Of a DNA stretch of 64,000 bases, positions 15,350-24,160 are shown in pieces. The DNA comes from Actinomyces respiraculi. GTDB taxonomy: Bacteria > Actinomycetota > Actinomycetes > Actinomycetales > Actinomycetaceae. Within the stretch, counting starts at the first letter, position 1; each line of letters begins with the position of its first letter. Below the pieces are notes generated by a model, which saw only the letters and a list, made by a program, of their open reading frames with translations, was not told where the DNA came from and ran no database searches. The stretch is taken from contig NZ_CP063989.1 of assembly GCF_014595995.2 (NCBI RefSeq), forward strand, positions 2,728,001 through 2,792,000. Reading direction: 5' to 3'. The position numbers and the translations under genes were made by a program.

Positions 15350-18133
15350 TCAGGCCCGTGACGAGCGCGTCGAGCGCGCGGAGGTCGTCTTCTTCTTCGC
15401 CGTCGTCTTGCGCGTCGTCGTGCGCTTCTTGGCCGGCCCCTTAGCGCGCTTGTCCGCTAGCAGCTCGTAGGCGCGCTCCGGGGTCACGGTCGCCGGGTCG
15501 TCGCCACGGCGCAGGGTCACGTTCGTCTCGCCGTCGGTGAAGTACGGGCCGAAACGGCCGTCCTTGATGACGACCGGCCGACCGGTGGCCGGATCCGTGC
15601 CCAGCTCGCGCAGCGGGCCCCGCGCCGCCGCCTGACCACGGCGGCGCTTGGGCTGGGCGAAGAGCTCGTTGGCCTGCTCGAGCGTGACGGTGAACAACTG
15701 CTCCTCCGTCTCCAGGGAGCGTGAGTCCGTACCCTTCTTGAGATAGGGGCCGTAACGGCCGTTCTGCGCGGTGATGTCCACGCCCTCGGCGTCCTGGCCG
15801 ACGACGCGCGGCAGGCTCAGCAGGTCCAGGGCCTGCTCGAGCGTCACCGTCGCCAGGCTCATGCTCTTGAACAGGGAGGCCGTGCGCGGCTTGGCGGCCT
15901 TCTTCGCGGTCCGCTTGCGGGGCCCGCCATCCTCAGCGGGGACCCCAGCCCCGGCCTCGGTCTCCTCAGGCAGCACCTCGGTGACGTAGGGGCCGTAGCG
16001 GCCGTCCTTGGCGATGATCGTGTGCCCGGTGACGGGGTCGATGCCGAGCTCGCGACCGTCGTCGGCGGCCCGCTCGAACAGCTCACGGGCCTTGGCCACG
16101 GTGAGCTCATCCGGGGCGATGCCCGCTGGCACGTTGGCGCGCTTGCCCTCGGCGTCCTCCAGGTAGGGGCCGTAGCGGCCCACCCGCAGGGTCATGCCCT
16201 CGCCGATGTCGATGGAGTTGACCGCCCGGGCATCGATCTCGCCGAGGCTGGCGAGCATCTGACTCAGGCTGCGCGCACCCGTCTCGGCCTCGCCGTCGGC
16301 TCCCTCCTGGGCGCGGGCACCGTTGTAGAAGCGGTCCAGCCAGGCGACCCGGTCCTCCTCGCCGGCGGCGATCCGGTCCAGGTCCCGCTCCATGGAGGCG
16401 GTGAAGTCGTAGTCGACGAGCTCGGCGAAGTTCTCCTCGAGCAGGCGGGTGACAGCGAAGGCCAACCAGGTGGGCACGAGGGCCTGGCCCCGGTGGTCGA
16501 CGTAGCCGCGATCCGCGATGACGCTCATCGTCGCCGCGTAGGTGGAGGGGCGTCCGATCTCCCGCTCCTCCAGAGCCTTGACCAGTGAGGCCTCCGTGTA
16601 GCGGGGCGGGGGCGTCGTCTCGTGGCCGACGGCCTCGGAGCCCAGCGCACGCAGCGAGTCCCCGACTCTCATGGCGGGCAGACGCACGTCCTTGTCCGAG
16701 CCGGAGTCGTAGCGGTCGGCGTCGCGCCCCTCCTCGTAGGCGGCCAGGAAGCCGCGGAAGGTGATGACCGTGCCCGAGGCGGTCAGGCCCGCCATACGGA
16801 AGGTCAGGCCCGCGTCGCGCGCGCCGCCGTCGGCGCTCATGAGCGGCACCTGCACGCGCACCGTGGCAGTGGAGCCGACGGCGTCGGCCATCTGGGAGGC
16901 GACCGTCCTCTTCCAGATGAGTTCGTAGAGGCGGAACTGGGAGCCGGAGAGCTCGCCCGCAACCTGTGCGGGGGTGCGGAAGTGGTCCCCGGCTGGGCGG
17001 ATCGCCTCGTGCGCCTCCTGGGCGCCCTTGGTCCGGGTGGCGTACAGGCGCGGCTTGGCGGGCACGTACTCAGGGCCGTAGAGCTCGGCGACCTGGGCGC
17101 GGGCGGCACTGACCGCCTGGCCGGACAGGACCGTCGAGTCGGTACGCATGTAAGTGATGAAGCCGTTCTCGTACAGGCCCTGGGCCACGCGCATCGTCTC
17201 GCGCGGGTTCATGCGCAGCTTGCGCGAGGCCTCCTGTTGGAGGGTGGAGGTGGTGAAGGGGGCCGCCGGGCGGCGCTTGTAAGGCTTCTCCTCGACCTCG
17301 GCGACCTGCGGGGTTGAGCGCAGCACGGCGTCGGCCACGGCGCGCGCCCCACCCTCGTGCAGGTGGACCGTGCCCGCCTTGACGGCGGCGGAACGCAGCC
17401 GGCCGTCGTCGTCGAAGTCACGGCCGGTGGCGACGCGGCGCCCATCAAGCGTGGCCAGGCGGGCGGTGAAGGACTGGGCCTCCTGCCCCACGCCGCCGCC
17501 GACGGCCAGCTCGGCCTCGACCCCCCAGTAGCCGGCGGCCGTGAAGGCCATGCGCTCGCGCTCGCGCTCGACGACGAGACGGGTCGCGACGGACTGCACG
17601 CGCCCGGCGGACAGGCCCGCGCGCACCTTGCGCCACAGGACCGGGGAGACCTCGTAGCCGACGAGGCGGTCAAGGATGCGTCGCGTCTCCTGGGCGTCCA
17701 CGCGGTCGGTGTCGAGCTCGCGGGTGTTCTCCAGGGCGCGGCCCACCGCCTCCCGGGTGATCTCCGTGAAGGTCATGCGCTTGACGGGGACCTTGGGCTT
17801 GAGGACCTCGAGCAGGTGCCAGGCGATGGCCTCGCCCTCACGGTCATCATCGGTGGCAAGGTAGAGCTCGTCGGCCTCCTTAAGGGCCTTACGCAGCTGG
17901 GTGACCGTCTTCTTCTTGTCCGGGTTGATGACGTAGTACGGCTTGAAGCCGTCCTCAACGTCGACCGCGAACTTGCCGTAAGGGCCCTTCTTCTCCGCGG
18001 CGGGCAGCTCAGAGGGCTGGGCCAGGTCGCGGATGTGCCCGACGGAGGCCTCGACGTCGAAGTCGGAACCCAGGTAGCCCGCGATGGAGCGGACCTTGTT
18101 CGGCGACTCGACGATGACGAGCTTCTTGGACAC
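15350..18133 (-). CDS. topA: DNA topoisomerase I (type IA)
   Basis: Relaxes negatively supercoiled DNA by single-strand passage. The 927-residue length is typical of actinobacterial TopA. The Toprim domain has VIVES (E9) and TDDDREGE (D95-D97); the active-site tyrosine is Y328 in GFITYMRTDST. The C-terminal half has several Topo_C-type repeats with GRYGPYL/GRFGPYF signatures instead of zinc fingers and ends in a Lys/Thr/Arg-rich tail, as in mycobacterial and streptomycete enzymes. In many actinobacteria tmk follows topA; here a calpain gene follows and only a tmk fragment is found 14 kb further down. Confidence 0.98.
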   Translation of the reverse strand: MSKKLVIVESPNKVRSIAGYLGSDFDVEASVGHIRDLAQPSELPAAEKKGPYGKFAVDVEDGFKPYYVINPDKKKTVTQLRKALKEADELYLATDDDREGEAIAWHLLEVLKPKVPVKRMTFTEITREAVGRALENTRELDTDRVDAQETRRILDRLVGYEVSPVLWRKVRAGLSAGRVQSVATRLVVERERERMAFTAAGYWGVEAELAVGGGVGQEAQSFTARLATLDGRRVATGRDFDDDGRLRSAAVKAGTVHLHEGGARAVADAVLRSTPQVAEVEEKPYKRRPAAPFTTSTLQQEASRKLRMNPRETMRVAQGLYENGFITYMRTDSTVLSGQAVSAARAQVAELYGPEYVPAKPRLYATRTKGAQEAHEAIRPAGDHFRTPAQVAGELSGSQFRLYELIWKRTVASQMADAVGSTATVRVQVPLMSADGGARDAGLTFRMAGLTASGTVITFRGFLAAYEEGRDADRYDSGSDKDVRLPAMRVGDSLRALGSEAVGHETTPPPRYTEASLVKALEEREIGRPSTYAATMSVIADRGYVDHRGQALVPTWLAFAVTRLLEENFAELVDYDFTASMERDLDRIAAGEEDRVAWLDRFYNGARAQEGADGEAETGARSLSQMLASLGEIDARAVNSIDIGEGMTLRVGRYGPYLEDAEGKRANVPAGIAPDELTVAKARELFERAADDGRELGIDPVTGHTIIAKDGRYGPYVTEVLPEETEAGAGVPAEDGGPRKRTAKKAAKPRTASLFKSMSLATVTLEQALDLLSLPRVVGQDAEGVDITAQNGRYGPYLKKGTDSRSLETEEQLFTVTLEQANELFAQPKRRRGQAAARGPLRELGTDPATGRPVVIKDGRFGPYFTDGETNVTLRRGDDPATVTPERAYELLADKRAKGPAKKRTTTRKTTAKKKTTSARSTRSSRA

Positions 18134-18275
18134 GTGGAACCTTCCTCGCTACGACGGGGCCCAACGCGCACGTCACGGCAGGACGTCGTCTCGCGGGCGA
18201 GCGTAACGCATCCCCCGGCCCGGCCACCTCCCGGCCGTCTTCCGGCCAACACTGACCGGCAGACGTGCCCGATGC

Positions 18276-19586
18276 TCAGAGCTGGCCGACCGCCTCACGC
18301 AGGACTGCCAGCCGCTCATTGACGGCGTCCTCGTGGTAGGGCAGGTGGAGCCCGCGGCACTCGGCGGCCAGTGCCGCCAGGTCCCTGACCTCCGGGTTGC
18401 CGTGGTCGACGAGGTCGGCGGCCTCCGCGGTGGCCGAGTTGCGACCGCCGCGGCGGTCGACCCAGCGGCTCAGACGCCGGACCATACGGTCCAGCAGCGG
18501 GGTGATCTGGCTAATCTCGCCGTCGAGCGTGATCACGCCCTCCTCCACCTCGCGGCACACGGGGCCCAGCTGGGCGAAGCCGGCCTCCAGCGCCCCACAC
18601 AGGGCGACAATGGAGTCCGCCGGGGACTCCTCGCTGCCGTCGAGCACGGAGCGGGCGAAGCGCCCCACCATGAGGGTATGCAGCCGGATAAGAGCGACGG
18701 AGTAACGCAGCTCCAGGACGGCATCGCGCAGCGCGTCCATGCTCGCGGGTAAGTCGCGCAGGCGGGGAGCGACCGTCTGCGACAGCTCGATGATCTGTGC
18801 GGCCAGGGCGTCGGCACGGTCGGCGATGTTGAGACGGCGGCCGCTGACGACGCGGCCGAAGGAGTCGGCACGGTCGGCGACGTCGAGTAGACCGCTCCTC
18901 GTGCCCGACATCGAGGTCAGCAGCCGCAGGTACTCCTCCAGCTCGAAGACGAGGAGGTTGGTCGCGCGCTCGAGGTCACCGGCGGCCTGGAGGATCCGGG
19001 TGACGGGCCCGTCCACGCCCATGGGCTGGGGCACGCGCACGCCGGCGGACACCAGGGCGGAGATCTCCCGGGGCACCTGCTGGAGCGTCATCGCGTGCAG
19101 TGAGTCGAAGCCCAGGGCGTTGAGCTCGGCGGTCAGCGCGGCGGCGCCGACCTCTCCGACCCGGCGTCGCGAGGCGCCCTGGGCGGCCTCCGCGCGCTCG
19201 CGGGCGCGCACGCCGCGGTAGACGTTGTTGACGGCCTCGAAGGTGGCGGTGTCCAGGGGCTTGGTCCGCACGGACAGGAAGCCGTCACTCACGGGCACGA
19301 TCGTGGCGAAGACGCAGTAGTCCAGCCCGTCGGCGGCCCGGTTACGCACGTAGGCGCATGCCGGGCGCCCAGCCTCAAGGTCGTCCCACATGAGGCGGAA
19401 GACGCCTGCCGGCATGTCGAGGTGCCGGATGATGTTGTGCGGTGCGCCGATGAGGCGGTCGCGGTGGTAGCGCGAGAGGATGTCGAAAGTACGGTTCGAC
19501 CTCGTGATGACGCCGCGCCTGTCCGTCGTCGAGAAGAAGATGTCTTCGGGATCGAAGAAGCGCTCGTAGCCGACCTGCGTCTCCAC
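18276..19586 (-). CDS. PAS-domain sensor protein without recognisable output domain
   Basis: About 436 residues. The N-terminal domain (about residues 1-115 from the chosen start) resembles the Aer-type PAS fold: DIFFSTTDRRGVITRSNRTF, then LIGAPHNIIRHLDMPAGVF, then a DGLDYCVFATIVPV strand. This fold often holds FAD or another small ligand. The rest is long alpha-helical sequence with no HAMP, kinase, GGDEF or methyl-accepting signature. I chose GTG 19586 because the PAS fold begins right after it; the frame stays open to an ATG at 19700. It lies upstream of topA on the same strand across a 142-bp gap. Function unknown. Confidence 0.7.
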   Translation of the reverse strand: METQVGYERFFDPEDIFFSTTDRRGVITRSNRTFDILSRYHRDRLIGAPHNIIRHLDMPAGVFRLMWDDLEAGRPACAYVRNRAADGLDYCVFATIVPVSDGFLSVRTKPLDTATFEAVNNVYRGVRARERAEAAQGASRRRVGEVGAAALTAELNALGFDSLHAMTLQQVPREISALVSAGVRVPQPMGVDGPVTRILQAAGDLERATNLLVFELEEYLRLLTSMSGTRSGLLDVADRADSFGRVVSGRRLNIADRADALAAQIIELSQTVAPRLRDLPASMDALRDAVLELRYSVALIRLHTLMVGRFARSVLDGSEESPADSIVALCGALEAGFAQLGPVCREVEEGVITLDGEISQITPLLDRMVRRLSRWVDRRGGRNSATAEAADLVDHGNPEVRDLAALAAECRGLHLPYHEDAVNERLAVLREAVGQL

Positions 19587-19898
19587 ACTCAGTCCAGTCT
19601 CTATCAGTCGTTGAGGTATCTGCCACAGATTGCCCCAGATACGGCGCGTCGCGCACGTCGAACGGGGTGACATGTCGTACATGACTGAGACGATCCCCAC
19701 CCGCCGCCAACACCTCGACGCCCCGCATCACCGGAACGACACGAAAAACGACACAGCGTGCGCACGGCCGGCTCATTGCGAATGAGACCATAACCACACC
19801 TGAACCACACCCGCTCCATCCCGCTCGAGGCCGAGGATCGCACCGCAACATCACTCCTTGAACCCTCAACCTCGCGTGGACAGACGAGCCGACCCACC
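19587..19898. other. intergenic region between the PAS gene and the xylosidase gene
   Basis: About 310 bp without a supported gene, more AT-rich than its surroundings. It should hold the promoter of the PAS gene and the end of the sugar operon transcript. The one structured element seen is the inverted repeat CTCATT-GCG-AATGAG at 19772-19786, which could be an operator or a small hairpin. No clear terminator with a T-run was found. Confidence 0.45.
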
Positions 19899-22169
19899 TC
19901 AGCCGAGCGCAAGCTCCAGGCTCGTGTCCCCCTGCCCCACGGCACGGCGCCCACCGCTCTCAAGCGCCCACGCCCCGCGGGCTCCCGAGGCCGTCGCGCG
20001 CAGCGTCCCGCCGTCGTGCACGAGGCGGAAGACGGCCGGCTCGAACCCGTCGTGTGCGGGGACGGTGACAACCCTCTCCTCGCCGTCGGCCAGCTCGTAA
20101 ACCCGCAGCACGACCCCGGGGACCCAGTCGTCCTCGGGACGGCTCAGGCCCTGGGCCAGGGGCAGGACCGCGCCCTCGCGCACGTACAGCGGCAGTGTGT
20201 CGGCCCCATGGGTCTCACGCACCCAGCACGGACCCTGGGCGCTCCGGCCGGTCCAATAGGAGGTCCAGGTGCCCGGAGGCAGATAGACATCCACCTCGCC
20301 GTCGGGGTCCATGACGGGGGCGACGAGCAGGTCGGGGCCGAGCATGTACTGGGTGTCGACGTCCCAGGAGCCCCGGTCCTCGGGGAACTCGAGGAACATC
20401 GAGCGCATCATCGGCGTGCCGGTGGCATGCGCCTCCTCAGCGGCCGCATACAGGTACGGCATGAGGGACAAGCGCAGGCGGATGAAGGCGCGGGTGACGT
20501 CCACCGCCTCCTCTCCGAAGGTCCACGGCACACGCACCGAGCCCGAGCCATGCAGCCGCGCATGGGAGGACAGAAGCCCGAAGGCAACCCAGCGCATGAA
20601 GACGTCTGGGTCCGGGGTCCCCTCGAAGCCCCCGATGTCGTGGCTCCAATACCCGAACCCGCAGCTCGTGAGAGACAGCCCGCCACGCAGGGTCTCCCCC
20701 ATGGAGGCGAAGGTGGACTCGTTATCGCCGCCCCAGTGGACGGGCAGCCGCTGGCCCCCGGCGGTGGCGGATCGGGCGAAGAGGACCGCCTCGCCCTCGC
20801 CGCACTCCTGGGTGAGCAGGTCGAAGACGGCCCGGTTGTACAGGTGCGCGTAGTAGTTGTGCATCTTCTCCGGGTCGGAGCCGTCGTGCCAGGCGATGCC
20901 GGCCACCGGCACCCGCTCCCCGAAGTCCGTCTTGAAGCAGTCAACGCCGATGTCGAGCAGGCCCGCCAGCTGCTCGCGGTACCAGTCGACGGCCTGCGGG
21001 TTGGTGAAGTCAACCAGGCCCATGCCCGCCTGCCACAGGTCCGTCTGCCAGACATCGCCGTCGGTGGTGCGCACGAGATAGCCGCGCTCGGCGCCCTCGT
21101 CGAAGAGGTGCGAGCGCTGGGCGATGTAGGGGTTGATCCAGACGCACACCCTCAGGCCCCGGGCCTTGAGGCGCGCGATCATCCCGGCGGGGTCCGGGAA
21201 GGTCTCGGGGTCCCACACGAAGTCGCACCAGTGGAAGCCGCGCATCCAGAAGCAGTCGAAGTGGAAGACGCTCAGGGGCAGATCCCGCTCCTCCATCCCG
21301 TCGATGAAGGACGTGACCGTCTCCTCGTCGTAGGACGTGGTAAAAGAGGTGGTCAGCCACAGGCCGAAGGACCAGGTGGGCACCATCGGCGGGCGGCCGG
21401 TCAGGGCCGTGTACCGGCGCAGGACGTCCTTGGGGGTGGGGCCGTCGATGAGGTAGTAGGTCAGGCGCTCGCCCTCGACGGAGAACTGGGTGCGGGTGTT
21501 GACCTCGGAACCGACCTCGAATGAGACGCCACCCGGGTGATCGACGAAGACGCCGTAGCCAGCGCTCGTGAGGTAGAAGGGGACGTTCTTGTAGGCCTGC
21601 TCGGAGGCGGTGCCACCGTCCTCGTTCCAGATGTCGATGCTCTGACCGTTCTTGGTAAGGGCGCCGAAACGTTCCCCCAGGCCATAGACGCGCTCGCCCG
21701 GGCGCAGGCTCAGCTGCTCGCGCATCCAGGTGCGCCCGTCAAGGCCGGTGACATGGGCGACGGCGCGCGGCAGGGAGGCGGTCAGGGGGCGGTCGGCATG
21801 GGTGAAGGCCGCCGTCCAGTCCTCGCCCTCGGCCAGGGCGACGGCAAGCTCGCCCGCGCGCAGGACGAGCCCGTCGCAGTCGCGTTCGACGACGCCCCTG
21901 TATGCGGGGTCGGTGACAATCTCGAAGGACGGCCCACGCTCGCGGCGGCCCTTGTGGTGGACGAGCTCGACCTTGATGACACCGTCGGCGACAGCGGTGA
22001 AGGTGGCTCTCAACAGGGCCGTGTTGAGGGTGTCGCCGCGGGTGAGGACCGGCCGGACGGGGGCGTGGGCGTGCACGGAACCGTCCTCGACGACAAGGTC
22101 GAGCAGCCCGCGGGCCTTGTTCACCTGGTAGCCGTTCCGGTCGAGCCAGTAGCCGTTGGAGAACTTCAT
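19899..22169 (-). CDS. yicI: GH31 alpha-xylosidase (YicI type)
   Basis: A 756-residue intracellular glycosidase of family GH31 expected to release alpha-xylose from isoprimeverose or xyloglucan oligosaccharides. It aligns along its length with E. coli YicI: the N-terminal SNGYWLDRNGYQV start, the catalytic nucleophile D415 in CFKTDFGER, acid/base D482 in VHWGGDNES, and the WSHDIGGFEG and HSRLHGS-like (SHARLHGSGS) motifs. ATG 22169 is preceded by AGAGGA; the frame runs 16 codons further without homology. Last gene of the LacI/ABC operon, so the imported sugar is probably an alpha-xyloside; other GH31 activities are possible. Confidence 0.88.
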   Translation of the reverse strand: MKFSNGYWLDRNGYQVNKARGLLDLVVEDGSVHAHAPVRPVLTRGDTLNTALLRATFTAVADGVIKVELVHHKGRRERGPSFEIVTDPAYRGVVERDCDGLVLRAGELAVALAEGEDWTAAFTHADRPLTASLPRAVAHVTGLDGRTWMREQLSLRPGERVYGLGERFGALTKNGQSIDIWNEDGGTASEQAYKNVPFYLTSAGYGVFVDHPGGVSFEVGSEVNTRTQFSVEGERLTYYLIDGPTPKDVLRRYTALTGRPPMVPTWSFGLWLTTSFTTSYDEETVTSFIDGMEERDLPLSVFHFDCFWMRGFHWCDFVWDPETFPDPAGMIARLKARGLRVCVWINPYIAQRSHLFDEGAERGYLVRTTDGDVWQTDLWQAGMGLVDFTNPQAVDWYREQLAGLLDIGVDCFKTDFGERVPVAGIAWHDGSDPEKMHNYYAHLYNRAVFDLLTQECGEGEAVLFARSATAGGQRLPVHWGGDNESTFASMGETLRGGLSLTSCGFGYWSHDIGGFEGTPDPDVFMRWVAFGLLSSHARLHGSGSVRVPWTFGEEAVDVTRAFIRLRLSLMPYLYAAAEEAHATGTPMMRSMFLEFPEDRGSWDVDTQYMLGPDLLVAPVMDPDGEVDVYLPPGTWTSYWTGRSAQGPCWVRETHGADTLPLYVREGAVLPLAQGLSRPEDDWVPGVVLRVYELADGEERVVTVPAHDGFEPAVFRLVHDGGTLRATASGARGAWALESGGRRAVGQGDTSLELALG

Positions 22170-22203
22170 CGATGGTTCCTCTGAGGTGGATGGGTGTCGC
22201 CGC

Positions 22204-23085
22204 TCACTTGACCGCACCGGCGGTGACGCCGCGGGTCAGGGTGCGCTGGAAGACCAGGAAGAACAGGAAGGTTGGGATGAGGGAGACGAGTGCTCCCGCG
22301 TTGAGGGTGGGAACATCGAGCATGCGGTCGCCCTGAAGGCTGGACAGTGCGATGGGGACGGTCTGGGTGTCGCCGGAGGTCAGCATGACTAGCGGGATGA
22401 AGAACTCGTTCCACGTCCAGATGAAGAAGAAGATCATGAGCACGCTCATGGTGGGCCGAACGACGGGATAGACGACCCTCCACAGGATCTGCCATCGCGA
22501 GGCGCCGTCGAGCTCGGCCGCTTCCAGCAATGCCCGGGGGAAGGTGCCCAGGACGGAGGACAGCAGGTAGGTGCCGAAGGCGGACTGGATGACGGTGAAG
22601 ATGATGACGATGGACCAGGGGTTGTCGGTGAGGCCGACTCTGCGGGCCATCATGAACAGTGGGTAGATGAGGCCCTCCTGGGGCAGCATGTTCGCGATCA
22701 TGAACACGGCGATGATCCAGGCGCGTCCCCGTACCCGCCCCACGCCGATGGCGTAGGCGTTGAACAGCGACAGGAAGGTGCCCAGCACGGCGACGAGGGC
22801 GCTGGTCCAGATGGAGTTCCACAGCTTGATTGGGAAGTCGACCCGGTGCCAGAAGTAGACGAGGCCGTCGGTGTAGATCTCGGTCGGCAGGGCCAGCGGT
22901 GAGCCGGAGGAGTAGTCCGACGGCGACTTGAAGGCGTTCATCACCATGAGCGCAAAGGGTGTCACCATGACGACGGCGACGAGACCGACGACGGCGAGGA
23001 TGAGCCAGCGGGTGGCACCGCGGTGGAAACGGTCCCGATGTCGTCCCGGCCGTCCGGGGCGGGTGGATGCGGTGGTGGCGCTCAT
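22204..23085 (-). CDS. sugar ABC transporter permease (MalG type)
   Basis: A 293-residue membrane component of a carbohydrate importer (CUT1). It has six predicted membrane segments and the EAA loop that contacts the ATPase, seen as LLEAAELDGASRWQILWRVV. The C-terminal LTRGVTAGAVK ending is typical of MalG-like subunits. ATG 23085 has AGGAAGGAC upstream and lies immediately after the MalF-type gene's stop. It works with the MalF-type permease and the binding protein. No ATPase gene is in the operon, so it probably uses a shared MsmK/MalK-type ATPase encoded elsewhere. Confidence 0.93.
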   Translation of the reverse strand: MSATTASTRPGRPGRHRDRFHRGATRWLILAVVGLVAVVMVTPFALMVMNAFKSPSDYSSGSPLALPTEIYTDGLVYFWHRVDFPIKLWNSIWTSALVAVLGTFLSLFNAYAIGVGRVRGRAWIIAVFMIANMLPQEGLIYPLFMMARRVGLTDNPWSIVIIFTVIQSAFGTYLLSSVLGTFPRALLEAAELDGASRWQILWRVVYPVVRPTMSVLMIFFFIWTWNEFFIPLVMLTSGDTQTVPIALSSLQGDRMLDVPTLNAGALVSLIPTFLFFLVFQRTLTRGVTAGAVK

Positions 23086-23086
23086 G

Positions 23087-24043
23087 TCAGCGTCCTTCCT
23101 CCTCACGGCGTGCGCTGCGGTTCTGCAGGACCTGGATGACGCCGGCGATGACGATGATGACGAGCGTGAGGACGGTGGAGACCGCTGCCCCGTAGCCGAC
23201 CTTCGACTTGTCGAAGAAGTTGAGGTACGAGTAATAGCTGGGCACAAGGGTGGAGGATTCGGGCCCGCCCCTGGTGAGGACGTAGACCGGGGCGAAGACC
23301 TTGAGGGCCGCGATAGTGCAGGTGAGCACGATGACGAAGGTCTCCGGCTTGATCTGGGGGACCGTGATGGCCCGGAACCGTGCGAACCAGCCGGCACCGT
23401 CGAGCTCGGCGGCCTCGTATAGCTCGGGGTCCACCCGCTGGAGCGCGGACATGAAGATGACGGTTGGGTAGCCGATCTGGATCCAGATGAGCACGAGCAT
23501 GACCGAGGGCAGCGCGAGCGAGGTCGAGCCCAGCCAGTTCGGCGGCGCGTCCACACCCAGACCCCGCAAGATGCTGTTCAGTGCGCCAGTCTGGGAGTTG
23601 AGGATCCAGTTCCACACGATGCCGGCCACGGCGACCGGCAGGATCTGCGGCAGGTAGTACATGGCGCGCAGGGTCGACGCCACGGAGGAGCTGAAGTGCT
23701 TGCCGACATAGTCGAAGAGGACGGCGGCGAGCAGCAGCCCAATGAGTGTCGGGACGAGGACCATCGCGACGATCATGAACATCGAGTTCTGGAAGGAGGA
23801 CCAGAACTTCTCATCGGCCAGCAGCTCGGAGTAGTTGCCCAGCCCGATGAAGCGCATCGGGGCCATGCCTCCCTTCCACTTGTGCAGCGAGTACCAGATG
23901 TTCATCACCAGCGGGTAGAGGATGATGACCGTGAAGGCCAGGGCGCCGGGGATGAGGTAGGGCAGGTACGGCAGGGAGCGCCGCCGGGACCGGCGGGTCC
24001 TGGGTCCGGCCGCCTGCGGTCGTGTACGGGTAGGTGCGGGCAT
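23087..24043 (-). CDS. sugar ABC transporter permease (MalF type)
   Basis: A 318-residue partner permease with six predicted membrane segments after a positively charged N-terminus. The EAA motif reads LYEAAELDGAGWFARFRAI, and the KVFAPVYVLTRGGP segment is standard for MalF/UgpA-like CUT1 subunits. It lies 118 bp after the binding-protein gene and one base before the MalG-type gene, all on the minus strand. Confidence 0.93.
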   Translation of the reverse strand: MPAPTRTRPQAAGPRTRRSRRRSLPYLPYLIPGALAFTVIILYPLVMNIWYSLHKWKGGMAPMRFIGLGNYSELLADEKFWSSFQNSMFMIVAMVLVPTLIGLLLAAVLFDYVGKHFSSSVASTLRAMYYLPQILPVAVAGIVWNWILNSQTGALNSILRGLGVDAPPNWLGSTSLALPSVMLVLIWIQIGYPTVIFMSALQRVDPELYEAAELDGAGWFARFRAITVPQIKPETFVIVLTCTIAALKVFAPVYVLTRGGPESSTLVPSYYSYLNFFDKSKVGYGAAVSTVLTLVIIVIAGVIQVLQNRSARREEEGR

Positions 24044-24160
24044 GCGTCGTCTTCCTCGTCGAGGGTCTGCCGGGTGGAGGGTCGGTGACGGCCCGGCTCG
24101 GGGCCGACCCCGTCTGAGGGCGAGGACGTGCCGTACGCGGCGCCCCCTCGCCCTCGGGAC

